Source: Microbacterium dauci
Lineage (GTDB): Bacteria; Actinomycetota; Actinomycetes; Actinomycetales; Microbacteriaceae
Assembly (NCBI RefSeq): GCF_030065535.1
Contig: NZ_JASJND010000006.1
Span: 434,001-498,000, forward strand
Length of the DNA: 64,000 bases
Reading direction: 5' to 3'
Of the stretch, positions 46,506 through 56,782 are shown piece by piece (positions within the stretch are counted from its first letter, which is position 1; the number at the start of each line of letters is the position of its first letter). Under the pieces are notes generated by a model. The model was not told the DNA's origin and searched no databases. It worked only from the letters and a program-made list of their open reading frames with translations. The position numbers and the translations under genes were made by a program.

Positions 46506-48533
46506 GTGAACACTCGGAAACCCGGCCCCTCCGAGGCGCTCGAACCGGGGCTCGGTGTGCACCCTGGTCGTGTGAGAGTCGCGGTCATCACCGAGTCCTT
46601 CCTCCCCCACATGAACGGGGTCACAGGTTCCGTCCTCCAGGTGCGGGACCACCTCGAACGTGCCGGCCACGACGTTTTCGTCGTCGCACCGGCGGTCCGC
46701 AGGCATGCGCTCGGGATGCCGGGGCGCAGCGTCGCCTCCGTCCCGTTGCCCGCGTACCCCGCGGTGCGTGTGTCGATCCCGCCGTCGGCGAGCATCGCGC
46801 GAGACCTCCGCCGCTTCGATGCCGACGTCGTGCACCTCGCGTCGCCGTTCCTGCTCGGCTGGCAGGGGCTCGTCGCCGCCGACGCGCTGCAGCTGCCATC
46901 GGTCGCGGTCTACCAGACCGATGTCGTCGCCTATGCGGCGCGATACGGCGTCCCGCAGGCGACCGCGCTCGCCGAGGCGCACGTGCGCCGGCTGCACCGA
47001 CGTGCGACGCTGACCCTCGCACCCTCGGATGCCGCCAGGTCGCAGCTCGAGGGCCTCGGTGTCGACCGCGTCGCCCTGTGGGGGCGCGGTGTCGACGGCA
47101 TCCGCTTCGCCCCGCACAAGCGCGACGAGGCATGGCGTGCGCTGATCGCGCCGGGAGAGACGATCGTCGGCTACGTGGGTCGCCTGGCGCCCGAGAAGCA
47201 GGTCGAGGACCTCGTCGCGCTGCGTGGACTTCCCGGCATCCGTCTCGTCATCGTCGGTGACGGGCCCTCGCGTCCGATGCTCGAACAGCTCCTCCCCGAC
47301 GCGGTGTTCACGGGGCATCTCCAGGGCGACGAGCTCGCCGCGGCGATGGCGAGCTTCGACGTCTTCGTTCACCCCGGCGAGAGCGAGACGTTCGGGCAGA
47401 CGATCCAAGAGGCGCAGGCGAGCGGTGTGCCCGTCGTCGCGACCGGCCGCGGGGGTCCGCTCGACCTCGTCCGCAGCAGCATCGACGGCTGGCTGTACCG
47501 TCCCGGCGACGCCGACGACCTGCGCGCGCGGGTCGCCGACCTCGCCGGCGACCCGGCGAAGCGCCGAGCCTTCGCGGATGCCGCTCGCGGCGCGGTCGCC
47601 GGCCGGACATGGTCGCACCTGGGCGACCGGTTGCTCGAGCACTACGACCGCGCGATGCACCTGTCACGGCTCGACCGCGGGCTTCGCGCCAAGGCGTGGC
47701 CGCGACCAGAGCTCCCGACGACGCCCGCCGATGAGGCCCGGCGTCGCTGGTCACGCTATGTCGCCCTCGGCGACTCCATCACCGAGGGCCTCTGCGACAC
47801 GTCTCGGATGCCGGAGGGACAGTTCCGCGGCTGGGCCGACCGACTCGCGCAACTCCTCGCCCTCTCCGGTCCGAGCCGACGCCCGTTCCGGTACGCGAAC
47901 CTCGCCGTCCGCAGTCGCCGTGTCGGGCACCTGCTGGCCGAGCAATTACCGCGCGCGCTGGAGCTGCGTCCCGACCTGGCATCCGTCCTCATCGGCGCCA
48001 ACGATCTCGTGGGGGCGCGCGTCGACGTCGACGCCCTCGCGCGCGATGTCGACACGGCGGTACGGAGGCTCCGGGCATCGGGCGCGGACGTCCTGCTCGC
48101 GACGGTGTTCCTCCCCGAGCGCGCGGCTGCGGGTCTCCTGGCGCGGCGCTTCGGGGCGTTCAACGCGCGGCTTCGGACCATCGCCGCAGAGACGGGCGCC
48201 ATCCTCCTCGACCTCGAGGCGCACCCCGAGCTCGGACGCCTCGACTTCTGGGCGGACGACCGCGTGCACCTCCGCTCGCGCGGCCACCGATACGTCGCCT
48301 ACCGCGCAGCCGAGGCGCTCGGCGTCCCGCACGCAGAGGCGCTCGCCGAGCTCGATGAGGCGTTCCACGTCGACGAGGAATCGCCCGCGCAGGGCACCTG
48401 GCTGCGTCGGGACGCGCTCCCCTGGGTGTGGCGTCGCATCCGCGGACGGACCGCCGGCGACGGGCGCACGGCGAAGCTGCCGGACTACGTCGTCGTGGGG
48501 CGAACCAGCGGGCGCACGTCCGCGCGCCACTGA
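46506..48533 (+). CDS. GT4 glycosyltransferase fused to an SGNH/GDSL hydrolase
   Basis: 675-residue two-domain protein. Residues about 20-385 form a GT4 retaining glycosyltransferase of the PimB/MgtA type (VAVITESFLPHMNGVTGSV, GYVGRLAPEKQVEDL near 220, HPGESETFGQTIQEAQASG near 290 with the E-x7-E motif). Residues about 415-650 form an SGNH hydrolase: YVALGDSITEG with Ser near 423, LIGANDLV with Asn, and WADDRVHL with the Asp/His pair. The reading frame runs through the junction (EARRRWSRYVAL) without a stop. The first half would add mannose or glucose to a lipid; the second would remove acyl groups. GGGGGAG is 4-5 nt before the GTG; an internal GTG at 46572 is possible. Confidence 0.85.
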   Translation: MNTRKPGPSEALEPGLGVHPGRVRVAVITESFLPHMNGVTGSVLQVRDHLERAGHDVFVVAPAVRRHALGMPGRSVASVPLPAYPAVRVSIPPSASIARDLRRFDADVVHLASPFLLGWQGLVAADALQLPSVAVYQTDVVAYAARYGVPQATALAEAHVRRLHRRATLTLAPSDAARSQLEGLGVDRVALWGRGVDGIRFAPHKRDEAWRALIAPGETIVGYVGRLAPEKQVEDLVALRGLPGIRLVIVGDGPSRPMLEQLLPDAVFTGHLQGDELAAAMASFDVFVHPGESETFGQTIQEAQASGVPVVATGRGGPLDLVRSSIDGWLYRPGDADDLRARVADLAGDPAKRRAFADAARGAVAGRTWSHLGDRLLEHYDRAMHLSRLDRGLRAKAWPRPELPTTPADEARRRWSRYVALGDSITEGLCDTSRMPEGQFRGWADRLAQLLALSGPSRRPFRYANLAVRSRRVGHLLAEQLPRALELRPDLASVLIGANDLVGARVDVDALARDVDTAVRRLRASGADVLLATVFLPERAAAGLLARRFGAFNARLRTIAAETGAILLDLEAHPELGRLDFWADDRVHLRSRGHRYVAYRAAEALGVPHAEALAELDEAFHVDEESPAQGTWLRRDALPWVWRRIRGRTAGDGRTAKLPDYVVVGRTSGRTSARH

Positions 48534-48534
48534 G

Positions 48535-49218
48535 TCAGGAGAGCCAGCGGTACTCCGCCTCGGGGCGGCCCGGCCCGCCGTAGCGCGACGCGCGCTCGGC
48601 ACGCCCGACATCGGCGAGGTGCTCGAGATAGCGCCGCGCAGCCACCCGGGACATGCCGAGGTGTTCGGCCGCTTCCAGTGCCGAGAGCGCCCCAGACTCG
48701 CGGAGCAGAGCGGAGACCCGTTCGAGGGTGTCCGGGGAGAGACCCTTCGGCAGTGCCGCGCGGGCGGTCGGGCGGAGGGCGCCGAGCATCGCGTCGATCT
48801 CGGCCTGTGTCGCTGCCCCGGCGGTCTGCTGCGCCTGTTCCCGGTAGCGCCGGTACCGCGCCATCCGGTCGGCGAAGTCGGCGAACGTGAACGGCTTCAC
48901 GAGGTACTGCACCGCGCCGAGGCCGATCGCCTGCCGGACGACGTCGGCGTCGCGCACCGAGGTGATCGCGATCACGTCGACGGCGCCGGCCCGGGCCCGC
49001 ACGTGGCGCAGCACGTCGAGGCCCGTGCCGTCGGGCATCGTCATGTCGAGCAGCACGAGGTCGATCTCCCCGGCCACCGGGCTCTCGAGGAGGGCACCGA
49101 CCGCGGCGCGGGCACCGGCGCACTCCGCGACGACGGTGAACCCCTCGAGTCGTGCCACGTATTCGCGGTGCAGGTCGAGGGTGAGGGCCTCGTCGTCGAC
49201 GAGCAGCACGCCGATCAT
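48535..49218 (-). CDS. dctR: CitB/DcuR-type response regulator
   Basis: 227-residue response regulator. The receiver has acidic residues Asp8/Asp9, phosphoacceptor Asp58 in LVLLDMTMPDG, and Lys in YLVKPFTF. The C-terminal domain (LSPDTLERVSALLRESGALSA, EAAEHLGMSRVAARRYLEHL) is the helix-turn-helix found in DcuR/DctR/CitT proteins. The start overlaps the kinase gene upstream (ATGA). Because dctA is divergent from this pair, it very likely activates dctA in response to C4-dicarboxylates. The gene name is by analogy. Confidence 0.9.
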   Translation of the reverse strand: MIGVLLVDDEALTLDLHREYVARLEGFTVVAECAGARAAVGALLESPVAGEIDLVLLDMTMPDGTGLDVLRHVRARAGAVDVIAITSVRDADVVRQAIGLGAVQYLVKPFTFADFADRMARYRRYREQAQQTAGAATQAEIDAMLGALRPTARAALPKGLSPDTLERVSALLRESGALSALEAAEHLGMSRVAARRYLEHLADVGRAERASRYGGPGRPEAEYRWLS

Positions 49219-50480
49219 GCGTCCCTCCGGGGCAGGATGACGCGGAACGTCGTCGGGCCCTCCGAGAGGGTGAGGATGCCGCCGGCGTCGTCGACGATCC
49301 CGCGAACCAGCGCGAGGCCGACGCCGCGTCCCGCGGCGCCCGCGGGCTTGGTCGAGAACCCGTGCTCGAGGATCCGCGCTCGGAGGTTGTCGGGGACGCC
49401 CGACCCGCTGTCGGCGACCGCGATCTCGAGTTCGTTCTCGTCGGTGCGGGTCATACGGACGTCGACCCATCGAGGCTGATCTCCGGATGCCGCCGCGTCC
49501 AGCGCATTGTCGATGAGATTCCCGACGACCGAGACCGCGTCGATGGGGGAGAGCGCCGAGCGAGGTGCGTCGGGGTCGATGCGGGCGCGCCACTGCACGC
49601 CGCGCTCTTTGGCCTGCGACGCCTTGCCGAGCAGGAGCGCGCCGACAGTCGGATCGCCGTCGCGCCGAGCCGCGACCTGGTCGACGAGCAGCTGACTCTG
49701 GCGCGAGTTCTCGGCGAGGATGTCGATCGCCTCGCGCGTGCGCCCGAGCTCGAGAAGGGCGATTGCGGTGTGGAGGCGATTCCCGTGCTCGTGGGTCTGC
49801 GCGCGCAGCGCCTCGCCGAGGGTGCGGAGCGACTCGTACGACGACACTGCGTCCCGCACCGCGCCCGCCGGCAGGTCGCCCGTCACCCGTCGAGTCGCCC
49901 GCCGTGCGATGACCGCGCCGACGAGGCCCGCGAACGCGAGCGCGGCCGCGATGGCGACGGCGACGAGGATGCGCGGCGCGAGCGTCGCCGAGATCGTGCC
50001 CACCGTGACCCCCACCGACACCCAGCCGACCTGCTCGCCGTCGAGGTGCACGGGCACGATCGTGCGGACCGATGGCCCGAGCGTGCCGGTGAACTCCTCG
50101 GTGAGTGCGACGTCGTCGTCGGGGATCGTGCCGAGATAGGTCTTCCCGATCTGCTCGCGGTCGCGGTGGGTGATGCGGACGCCGTCCGGGTCCATGATCG
50201 TCACGAAGTCGACGTCGGCGTCGGCCATGACCGCCTCGATCTGCGGCTGGAGCGCCGCGGATGCGGCATCCCGATCTCCCGCCGCCAACGCCTCGGCGAC
50301 CTCACCGGTGTCGGCGACGGTCTGCGCGACGGCGCTCGTGACCCGCTCCGCCTCGGCCCGTACGGCGCGCTGGCCGTCCCACAGCAAGATGCCCGCCGTT
50401 ACCAGCGCCAGGACGACGACCGCGCCCGCCGAGAGTGCGAAGACGCGGGATGCCGCGCTGCGACCACGCCGTCGCTCCAT
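49215..50480 (-). CDS. dctS: CitA/DcuS-type dicarboxylate sensor histidine kinase
   Basis: 421-residue sensor kinase: transmembrane helices at about 14-34 and 171-192 flank an extracytoplasmic sCache/PAS domain. The binding-site signature DPDGVRITHRDREQIGKTY resembles the citrate/fumarate pockets of CitA and DcuS. The cytoplasmic part has the H-box THEHGNRLH (229-237) and an HATPase domain (GNLIDNALDAA, DSGSGVP, GRGVGLALVRGI). The ATG at 50480 has GGAGG 5 nt upstream; a longer frame upstream lacks conservation. It is translationally coupled to dctR. Confidence 0.92.
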   Translation of the reverse strand: MERRRGRSAASRVFALSAGAVVVLALVTAGILLWDGQRAVRAEAERVTSAVAQTVADTGEVAEALAAGDRDAASAALQPQIEAVMADADVDFVTIMDPDGVRITHRDREQIGKTYLGTIPDDDVALTEEFTGTLGPSVRTIVPVHLDGEQVGWVSVGVTVGTISATLAPRILVAVAIAAALAFAGLVGAVIARRATRRVTGDLPAGAVRDAVSSYESLRTLGEALRAQTHEHGNRLHTAIALLELGRTREAIDILAENSRQSQLLVDQVAARRDGDPTVGALLLGKASQAKERGVQWRARIDPDAPRSALSPIDAVSVVGNLIDNALDAAASGDQPRWVDVRMTRTDENELEIAVADSGSGVPDNLRARILEHGFSTKPAGAAGRGVGLALVRGIVDDAGGILTLSEGPTTFRVILPRRDA

Positions 50481-50614
50481 CGCCACCTCCTCGGGACTCG
50501 GGTGATGTCCGCGACCAATACGACCACAACTCGGCCGGAATCCGCATGACCGCGACAGTGGGGAGCGGCCGACAGCGCAGTCGGCATCGACAACGACTGT
50601 CACCTGGAGGAGAA

Positions 50615-52051
50615 ATGGCCCTCACCACATCGTTCCGGCTCCCGGGCTACAACGCCCGACGTGGAAAGCAGGCCTGGGACAAGCACACCTGGCTCTACGT
50701 CTCGGTCATCCTCGCGGTCGTCGCCGGCGCCGTCGTCGGCCTGCTCTGGCCAGCGTTCGGCGTCGCGCTCGAGCCGCTCGGCAAGGCGTTCGTGAACCTC
50801 ATCAAGATGATGATCGCGCCGATCATCTTCTGCACGATCGTCGTCGGTGTCGGCTCCATCGCCAAGGCTGCGACCGTCGGCCGAATCGGCGGCCTCGCGC
50901 TGCTCTACTTCATGGTCATGTCGACGTTCGCGCTCGCCATCGGCCTGGTCGTCGGCAACATCATCCACCCGGGCGAGGGTCTCAACATGCAGAGCGCGAC
51001 GTACGACGTCGAGGGTGCCGGCGAGGCGAAGTCGACCGTCGACTTCGTGCTCGGCATCATCCCCACGACGTTCTTCTCGTCGTTCACCGGCGAGAGCGTG
51101 CTCCAGGTCCTCTTCGTCGCGCTGCTCGTCGGCTTCGCGCTGCAGAAGCTCGGTGCGAAGGGCGAGCCGATCATGAGTGCGGTCAAGCACCTCCAGACGC
51201 TCGTGTTCCGCATCCTCGGCATGATCTTGTGGCTCGCACCGATCGGCGCCTTCGGCGCGATCGCCGCCGTGGTCGGCAAGACCGGTGTCGCGGCGATCGT
51301 GAGCCTCGGCATCCTGATGATCGCGTTCTACATCACCTGCATCGTCTTCGTCGTCGGCATCCTCGGCACCCTCCTGTACGCCGTCGCACGGGTGAACATC
51401 TTCCGCCTCATGAAGTACCTCGCCCGCGAGTACCTCCTGATCGTCGGTACCTCCTCCAGCGAGTCGGCACTGCCGCGCCTCATCGCGAAGATGGAGCACC
51501 TCGGCGTCTCGAAGCCGGTCGTCGGCATCACCGTCCCCACGGGCTACTCGTTCAACCTCGACGGCACCGCGATCTACTTGACGATGGCGTCGCTGTTCAT
51601 CGCCTCGGGCATGGGTGCGCCCATGTCGATCCCCGAGCAGATCGGCCTGCTGGTCTTCATGATCATCGCGTCGAAGGGCGCCGCCGGCGTGACCGGTGCC
51701 GGTCTCGCCACGCTCGCCGGTGGTCTGCAGGCCTACCGTCCCGACCTCGTGAACGGCGTCGGTGTCATCGTCGGCATCGACCGGTTCATGTCCGAGGGGC
51801 GCGCGCTCACGAACTTCACCGGCAACGCCGTCGCGACCGTGCTCATCGGCACGTGGACGAAGGAGATCGACCGCGAGCGCACCCGCGCGGTGCTCGCGGG
51901 CGAGCAGCCGTTCGACGAGTCGACGCTGACCGGTCACGGCATGTCCGACGACACCGGCGCGGTCGACACGCACGGGCTCGGCGAAGCTGCCGTGTCCGAG
52001 ATGGCCGCGAAGGAGGAGCGCGCCCGCGAGCGCGTGGCCGCCGGCCGCTGA
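50615..52051 (+). CDS. dctA: C4-dicarboxylate:cation symporter DctA (DAACS family)
   Basis: 478-residue membrane transporter importing succinate, fumarate, malate or related substrates. Signatures: FVNLIKMMIAPIIFCTIVVG, the serine-rich re-entrant loop LIVGTSSSESALPRL, GYSFNLDGTAIYLTMASLFIA, and FMIIASKGAAGVTGAG. The C-terminus is a charged, disordered tail of about 55 residues. GGAGGAG lies just before the ATG. It is divergent from the dctSR sensor pair across 134 bp and ends with a strong terminator. Together with aspA and ald it fits use of C4 acids. Confidence 0.94.
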   Translation: MALTTSFRLPGYNARRGKQAWDKHTWLYVSVILAVVAGAVVGLLWPAFGVALEPLGKAFVNLIKMMIAPIIFCTIVVGVGSIAKAATVGRIGGLALLYFMVMSTFALAIGLVVGNIIHPGEGLNMQSATYDVEGAGEAKSTVDFVLGIIPTTFFSSFTGESVLQVLFVALLVGFALQKLGAKGEPIMSAVKHLQTLVFRILGMILWLAPIGAFGAIAAVVGKTGVAAIVSLGILMIAFYITCIVFVVGILGTLLYAVARVNIFRLMKYLAREYLLIVGTSSSESALPRLIAKMEHLGVSKPVVGITVPTGYSFNLDGTAIYLTMASLFIASGMGAPMSIPEQIGLLVFMIIASKGAAGVTGAGLATLAGGLQAYRPDLVNGVGVIVGIDRFMSEGRALTNFTGNAVATVLIGTWTKEIDRERTRAVLAGEQPFDESTLTGHGMSDDTGAVDTHGLGEAAVSEMAAKEERARERVAAGR

Positions 52052-52067
52052 TCCCTGCCCGCACGAC

Positions 52068-52099
52068 GAAGGCCCCGGACGATCATGTCCGGGGCCTTC
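52068..52099. terminator. Terminator after dctA
   Basis: Perfect 13-bp stem GAAGGCCCCGGAC / GTCCGGGGCCTTC with a GATCAT loop, between dctA and the convergent DUF5302 gene. Confidence 0.92.
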
Positions 52100-52117
52100 A
52101 TCCGTGTGTGGGGGCGG

Positions 52118-52300
52118 TCAGCCGCTCTTGCGACGGAACTCGCGCTTGGTCACCGCGCCGTGGGTGCCGTGGATCGCGGAGTCGCCGTCGAGGTGCGCCT
52201 CACCCTGACGGTGGTGCGCGTTCTTCTTCTCGAGCGCCTCCCTGAACTTCCGCTTCATGTCGTCGGATGCCGCGCCCGCGGCTTTCTGGTCATCACTCAT
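52118..52300 (-). CDS. DUF5302 small protein
   Basis: 60-residue hydrophilic protein of an actinobacterial family: SDDMKRKFREALEKKNAHH and a His/Gly-rich C-terminal half (GTHGAVTKREFRRKSG). Function unknown. The ATG at 52300 has TATCGT (52312-52307) exactly 6 nt upstream, supporting this start and a leaderless transcript. It is divergent from the pnp leader and convergent with dctA. Confidence 0.8.
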   Translation of the reverse strand: MSDDQKAAGAASDDMKRKFREALEKKNAHHRQGEAHLDGDSAIHGTHGAVTKREFRRKSG

Positions 52301-52332
52301 ACCGCCACGATACGCAGACACGGGGCCCGCTG

Positions 52333-52618
52333 ATAGGCTGAGTCGGGTTGCCGTGCGGCATCCGCACACAACTCAACACCGCCCCGTCGGCGTGATTCGT
52401 CCCGAATCCCCACGACGGGTCCATGGAGCAGGCCGGCAGGAAGCTGGTCCCCTGTGGTGGGTTCCCATCCGAGACGGATGGTGGTCTTCTACTGGTGGCC
52501 AGCGCAGGCGGTTTTCCGCGGATGCGTCCGCGCGCCCATATCTGCCTGTTCCTGCTCCTTCGAGCGACCCTCGCCCCTTACACGGAGGGACGAGGCTAAA
52601 CAAAGAAGGAGAGACCTC
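52333..52618 (+). ncRNA. Structured pnp 5' leader, candidate actino-pnp RNA motif
   Basis: The 318-bp gap before pnp (52301-52618) is not empty. A TAGGCT -10 (52333-52338) would give a leader of about 270 nt. Its middle folds well: outer stem GCTGGTCCC (52443-52451) with GGTGGCCAGC (52494-52503, one bulged T), enclosing hairpin CCATCCG-AGA-CGGATGG (52465-52481). Downstream hairpins include GCGGA-TGCG-TCCGC and CCTCG...CGAGG close to the ribosome-binding site AAGGAG. An actino-pnp element is known in PNPase leaders of Actinobacteria; the assignment is by position and shape. Confidence 0.65.
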
Positions 52619-54877
<2,259 letters not shown>

Positions 54878-54891
54878 GCATCACGCTCCCA

Positions 54892-54925
54892 GGACGCCCG
54901 TCCCTCTTCGGAGGGGCGGGCGTCC
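54892..54925 (+). terminator. Terminator after pnp with UUCG tetraloop
   Basis: 15-bp stem GGACGCCCGTCCCTC / GAGGGGCGGGCGTCC (one G-T wobble) closed by C-TTCG-G, the extra-stable tetraloop, 14 nt after the pnp stop. The 150 bp that follow before the next gene hold a TACGCT at 55010-55015 and a small ACGCATC/GATGCGT hairpin at 55021-55038. Confidence 0.93.
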
Positions 54926-55076
54926 GTCGTTCTGCCCCGTGACCCAATCGTTAAGAAACGCCGCGTCATCTGGGGCGCGATCAACCGGCGATGTCGCAGG
55001 CCTGCCCTACGCTCGGAGGTACGCATCGGGGGATGCGTCAGACCACGGATCCTCGGGCGCTCCGCAAGGAGGAACG

Positions 55077-56096
55077 ATGGACGTGTTCGGCTCGGCGACG
55101 CAGGCGCCGGCCAGTGTCGCGCCTGAGCGGCACCCGTCCGGACCCCTGCCCGTGCAAGGAGTGCCGGTGGGGCAGGCGGTGCGCAAGGCGCTCGGCGAGA
55201 CTGGGCTGCGGGTGTTCCCGCTGGTCCTGGGCGCAGCCGAGTTCGGCTGGCACGTCGACCTCCGCGCGGCGCACGCCATCCTCGACGCCTACCGTGAGCG
55301 CGGCGGCAACGCCGTGCACACGTCCGACAGCTTCGCCGCAGGCCGCAGCGAACACGTTGTCGGGCAGTGGTTCCGCTCGCGCGGCACCCGCGACGACACC
55401 GTCCTCGCCGTCCGAGTCGGTCGGAACCCCGACAATCCCGGCCTCGGGTCGGTGAATCTCGTCCGCGCCGTCGAGGCATCCCTCACGCGGCTCGCGACCG
55501 ATCGCATCGACGTGCTTTACCTCGACGGCACGGCCGACCGCGCGACGGTGCTCGAAGACACGCTCGCGACCGCGGAGTGGCTTGTGGAGTCCGGCAAGGT
55601 CCGCGCGCTCGGTGCCAGCGGGTACACCGCGGCCCAGCTCGTCGAGGCGCGCATCCTCTCGTCTGCCGGCTACCCGCGGTTCACCGTGCTCGACGTGCCG
55701 TACAACGTCCTCCGACGCAGCGAGTTCGACGGCGACCTGCGTCTCGTCGCCGGGGCGCAGGGTATCGCCGTGACGCCGTCGCAGGCGCTCGAGCACGGCT
55801 ACCTGTCAGGCGCGCATCGCGATCGCGACCGCATGGGGTCGTCGGTGCGCGGTCGTCAGCTCGCGGCCAGCATGAACCGGCGCGGGGCGCGCACCCTCCG
55901 GGCGCTCGACCACATCGCCGAGGAACTCGTGGTCCCGCCCGCCGCGATCGCGATCGCCTGGCTGCTTGCGCAGCGCGTCGTGTCGGCGCCCATCGTGAAC
56001 GCCTACGCGGCGCAGCACGTCGACGAGCTCGTGCAGGGCGTCGGCGTGCAGCTCAGCCGCGCGCACCTCGCCGAGATCGCCCGCGCGACCGATTGA
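55077..56096 (+). CDS. Aldo/keto reductase-fold protein with a degenerate catalytic tetrad
   Basis: 339-residue protein with the AKR barrel layout (LRVFPLVLGAAEFGWHVD, VEASLTRLATDRIDVLYLDG, AIAIAWLLAQRVVSAPIVNA). At the four catalytic positions it has His81 for Asp, Phe86 for Tyr (HTSDSFAAGRSE), Arg113 for Lys (AVRVG) and Asp150 for His (LYLD). Reductase activity is therefore unlikely; it may bind a nucleotide or regulate. The ATG at 55077 has AAGGAGGAACG before it. Neighbours on the same strand are a histidine phosphatase and a kinase-like protein. Sequence quality looks normal and there is no frameshift. Confidence 0.85.
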   Translation: MDVFGSATQAPASVAPERHPSGPLPVQGVPVGQAVRKALGETGLRVFPLVLGAAEFGWHVDLRAAHAILDAYRERGGNAVHTSDSFAAGRSEHVVGQWFRSRGTRDDTVLAVRVGRNPDNPGLGSVNLVRAVEASLTRLATDRIDVLYLDGTADRATVLEDTLATAEWLVESGKVRALGASGYTAAQLVEARILSSAGYPRFTVLDVPYNVLRRSEFDGDLRLVAGAQGIAVTPSQALEHGYLSGAHRDRDRMGSSVRGRQLAASMNRRGARTLRALDHIAEELVVPPAAIAIAWLLAQRVVSAPIVNAYAAQHVDELVQGVGVQLSRAHLAEIARATD

Positions 56097-56165
56097 CGGT
56101 GCCCTGACGTAGGGTGGAGGAAGCCGCGGCTTCCCGCCGCGGGGGACGACGAAGCGAGCCATGAC

Positions 56166-56765
56166 GTGACGCACTATCTGTATCTCGTGCGGCACGGTGA
56201 GCATCTCGACGCCGAGCACGGCATGGCCGACGGTCCGTTGTCGCCGCGCGGTCGCCGACAGGCCGAGCTGCTCGCCGACCGTCTGTCCGGAGTGCCGTTG
56301 ACCGCCGTGTGGCATTCGCCGCTCGAGCGCGCGGCCGAGACGGCGAGGGCGGTCGCGCAGCGATTGCCGGCGGTCGACCCGGTACCGAGCGCGCTGCTGT
56401 TCGACTGCGTGCCGAGCGGGATGACGCCCGACACCCCGAGTGTCTACGAGCCGTTCTTCGGCGGCGTCACCGAGGCCGAGATCGATGCGGGCGCCGCGCA
56501 GATGTCCGACGCGGTCGCCGAGTTCCTGGCGCACCGCCCGAACGCGCACGAGCTGCTCATCACCCACAATTTCGTCATCGCCTGGTTCGTGCGGCATGTC
56601 CTCGAAGCGCCGAACTGGCGGTGGCTGACGCTGAATCAGGCGAACGCAGGGCTCACCGTGCTCGCGCAGCGTCCCGGGCGCCCGTGGACCGTCCTGAGCC
56701 ACAACGACCTTGCGCACCTCCCGATGGAGCTGCGCACCGGCCTCCCGGAGTCCCCGCTGGTCTGA
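56166..56765 (+). CDS. Histidine phosphatase-family protein
   Basis: 199-residue phosphoglycerate-mutase-like phosphatase. LVRHGEHLDAEHG near the N-terminus holds the phosphohistidine; SPLERAAETARAVAQRL and LITHNFVIAWFVRHVL supply the Arg and second His. Substrate unknown; it differs from gpmA in lacking the mutase insert. The GTG at 56166 is the only reasonable start, since the nearby ATG at 56161 opens onto a stop. A TAGGGT -10 lies at about 56110. Confidence 0.88.
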   Translation: MTHYLYLVRHGEHLDAEHGMADGPLSPRGRRQAELLADRLSGVPLTAVWHSPLERAAETARAVAQRLPAVDPVPSALLFDCVPSGMTPDTPSVYEPFFGGVTEAEIDAGAAQMSDAVAEFLAHRPNAHELLITHNFVIAWFVRHVLEAPNWRWLTLNQANAGLTVLAQRPGRPWTVLSHNDLAHLPMELRTGLPESPLV

Positions 56766-56782
56766 CGTCCTACGCTGGACGG

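Noticed and set aside
46572-46574. Alternative GTG start for the GT4-SGNH fusion protein.
   Set aside because: It begins right at the conserved transferase sequence, but no ribosome-binding site precedes it, whereas GTG 46506 has GGGGGAG at good spacing. Kept as a possibility only.
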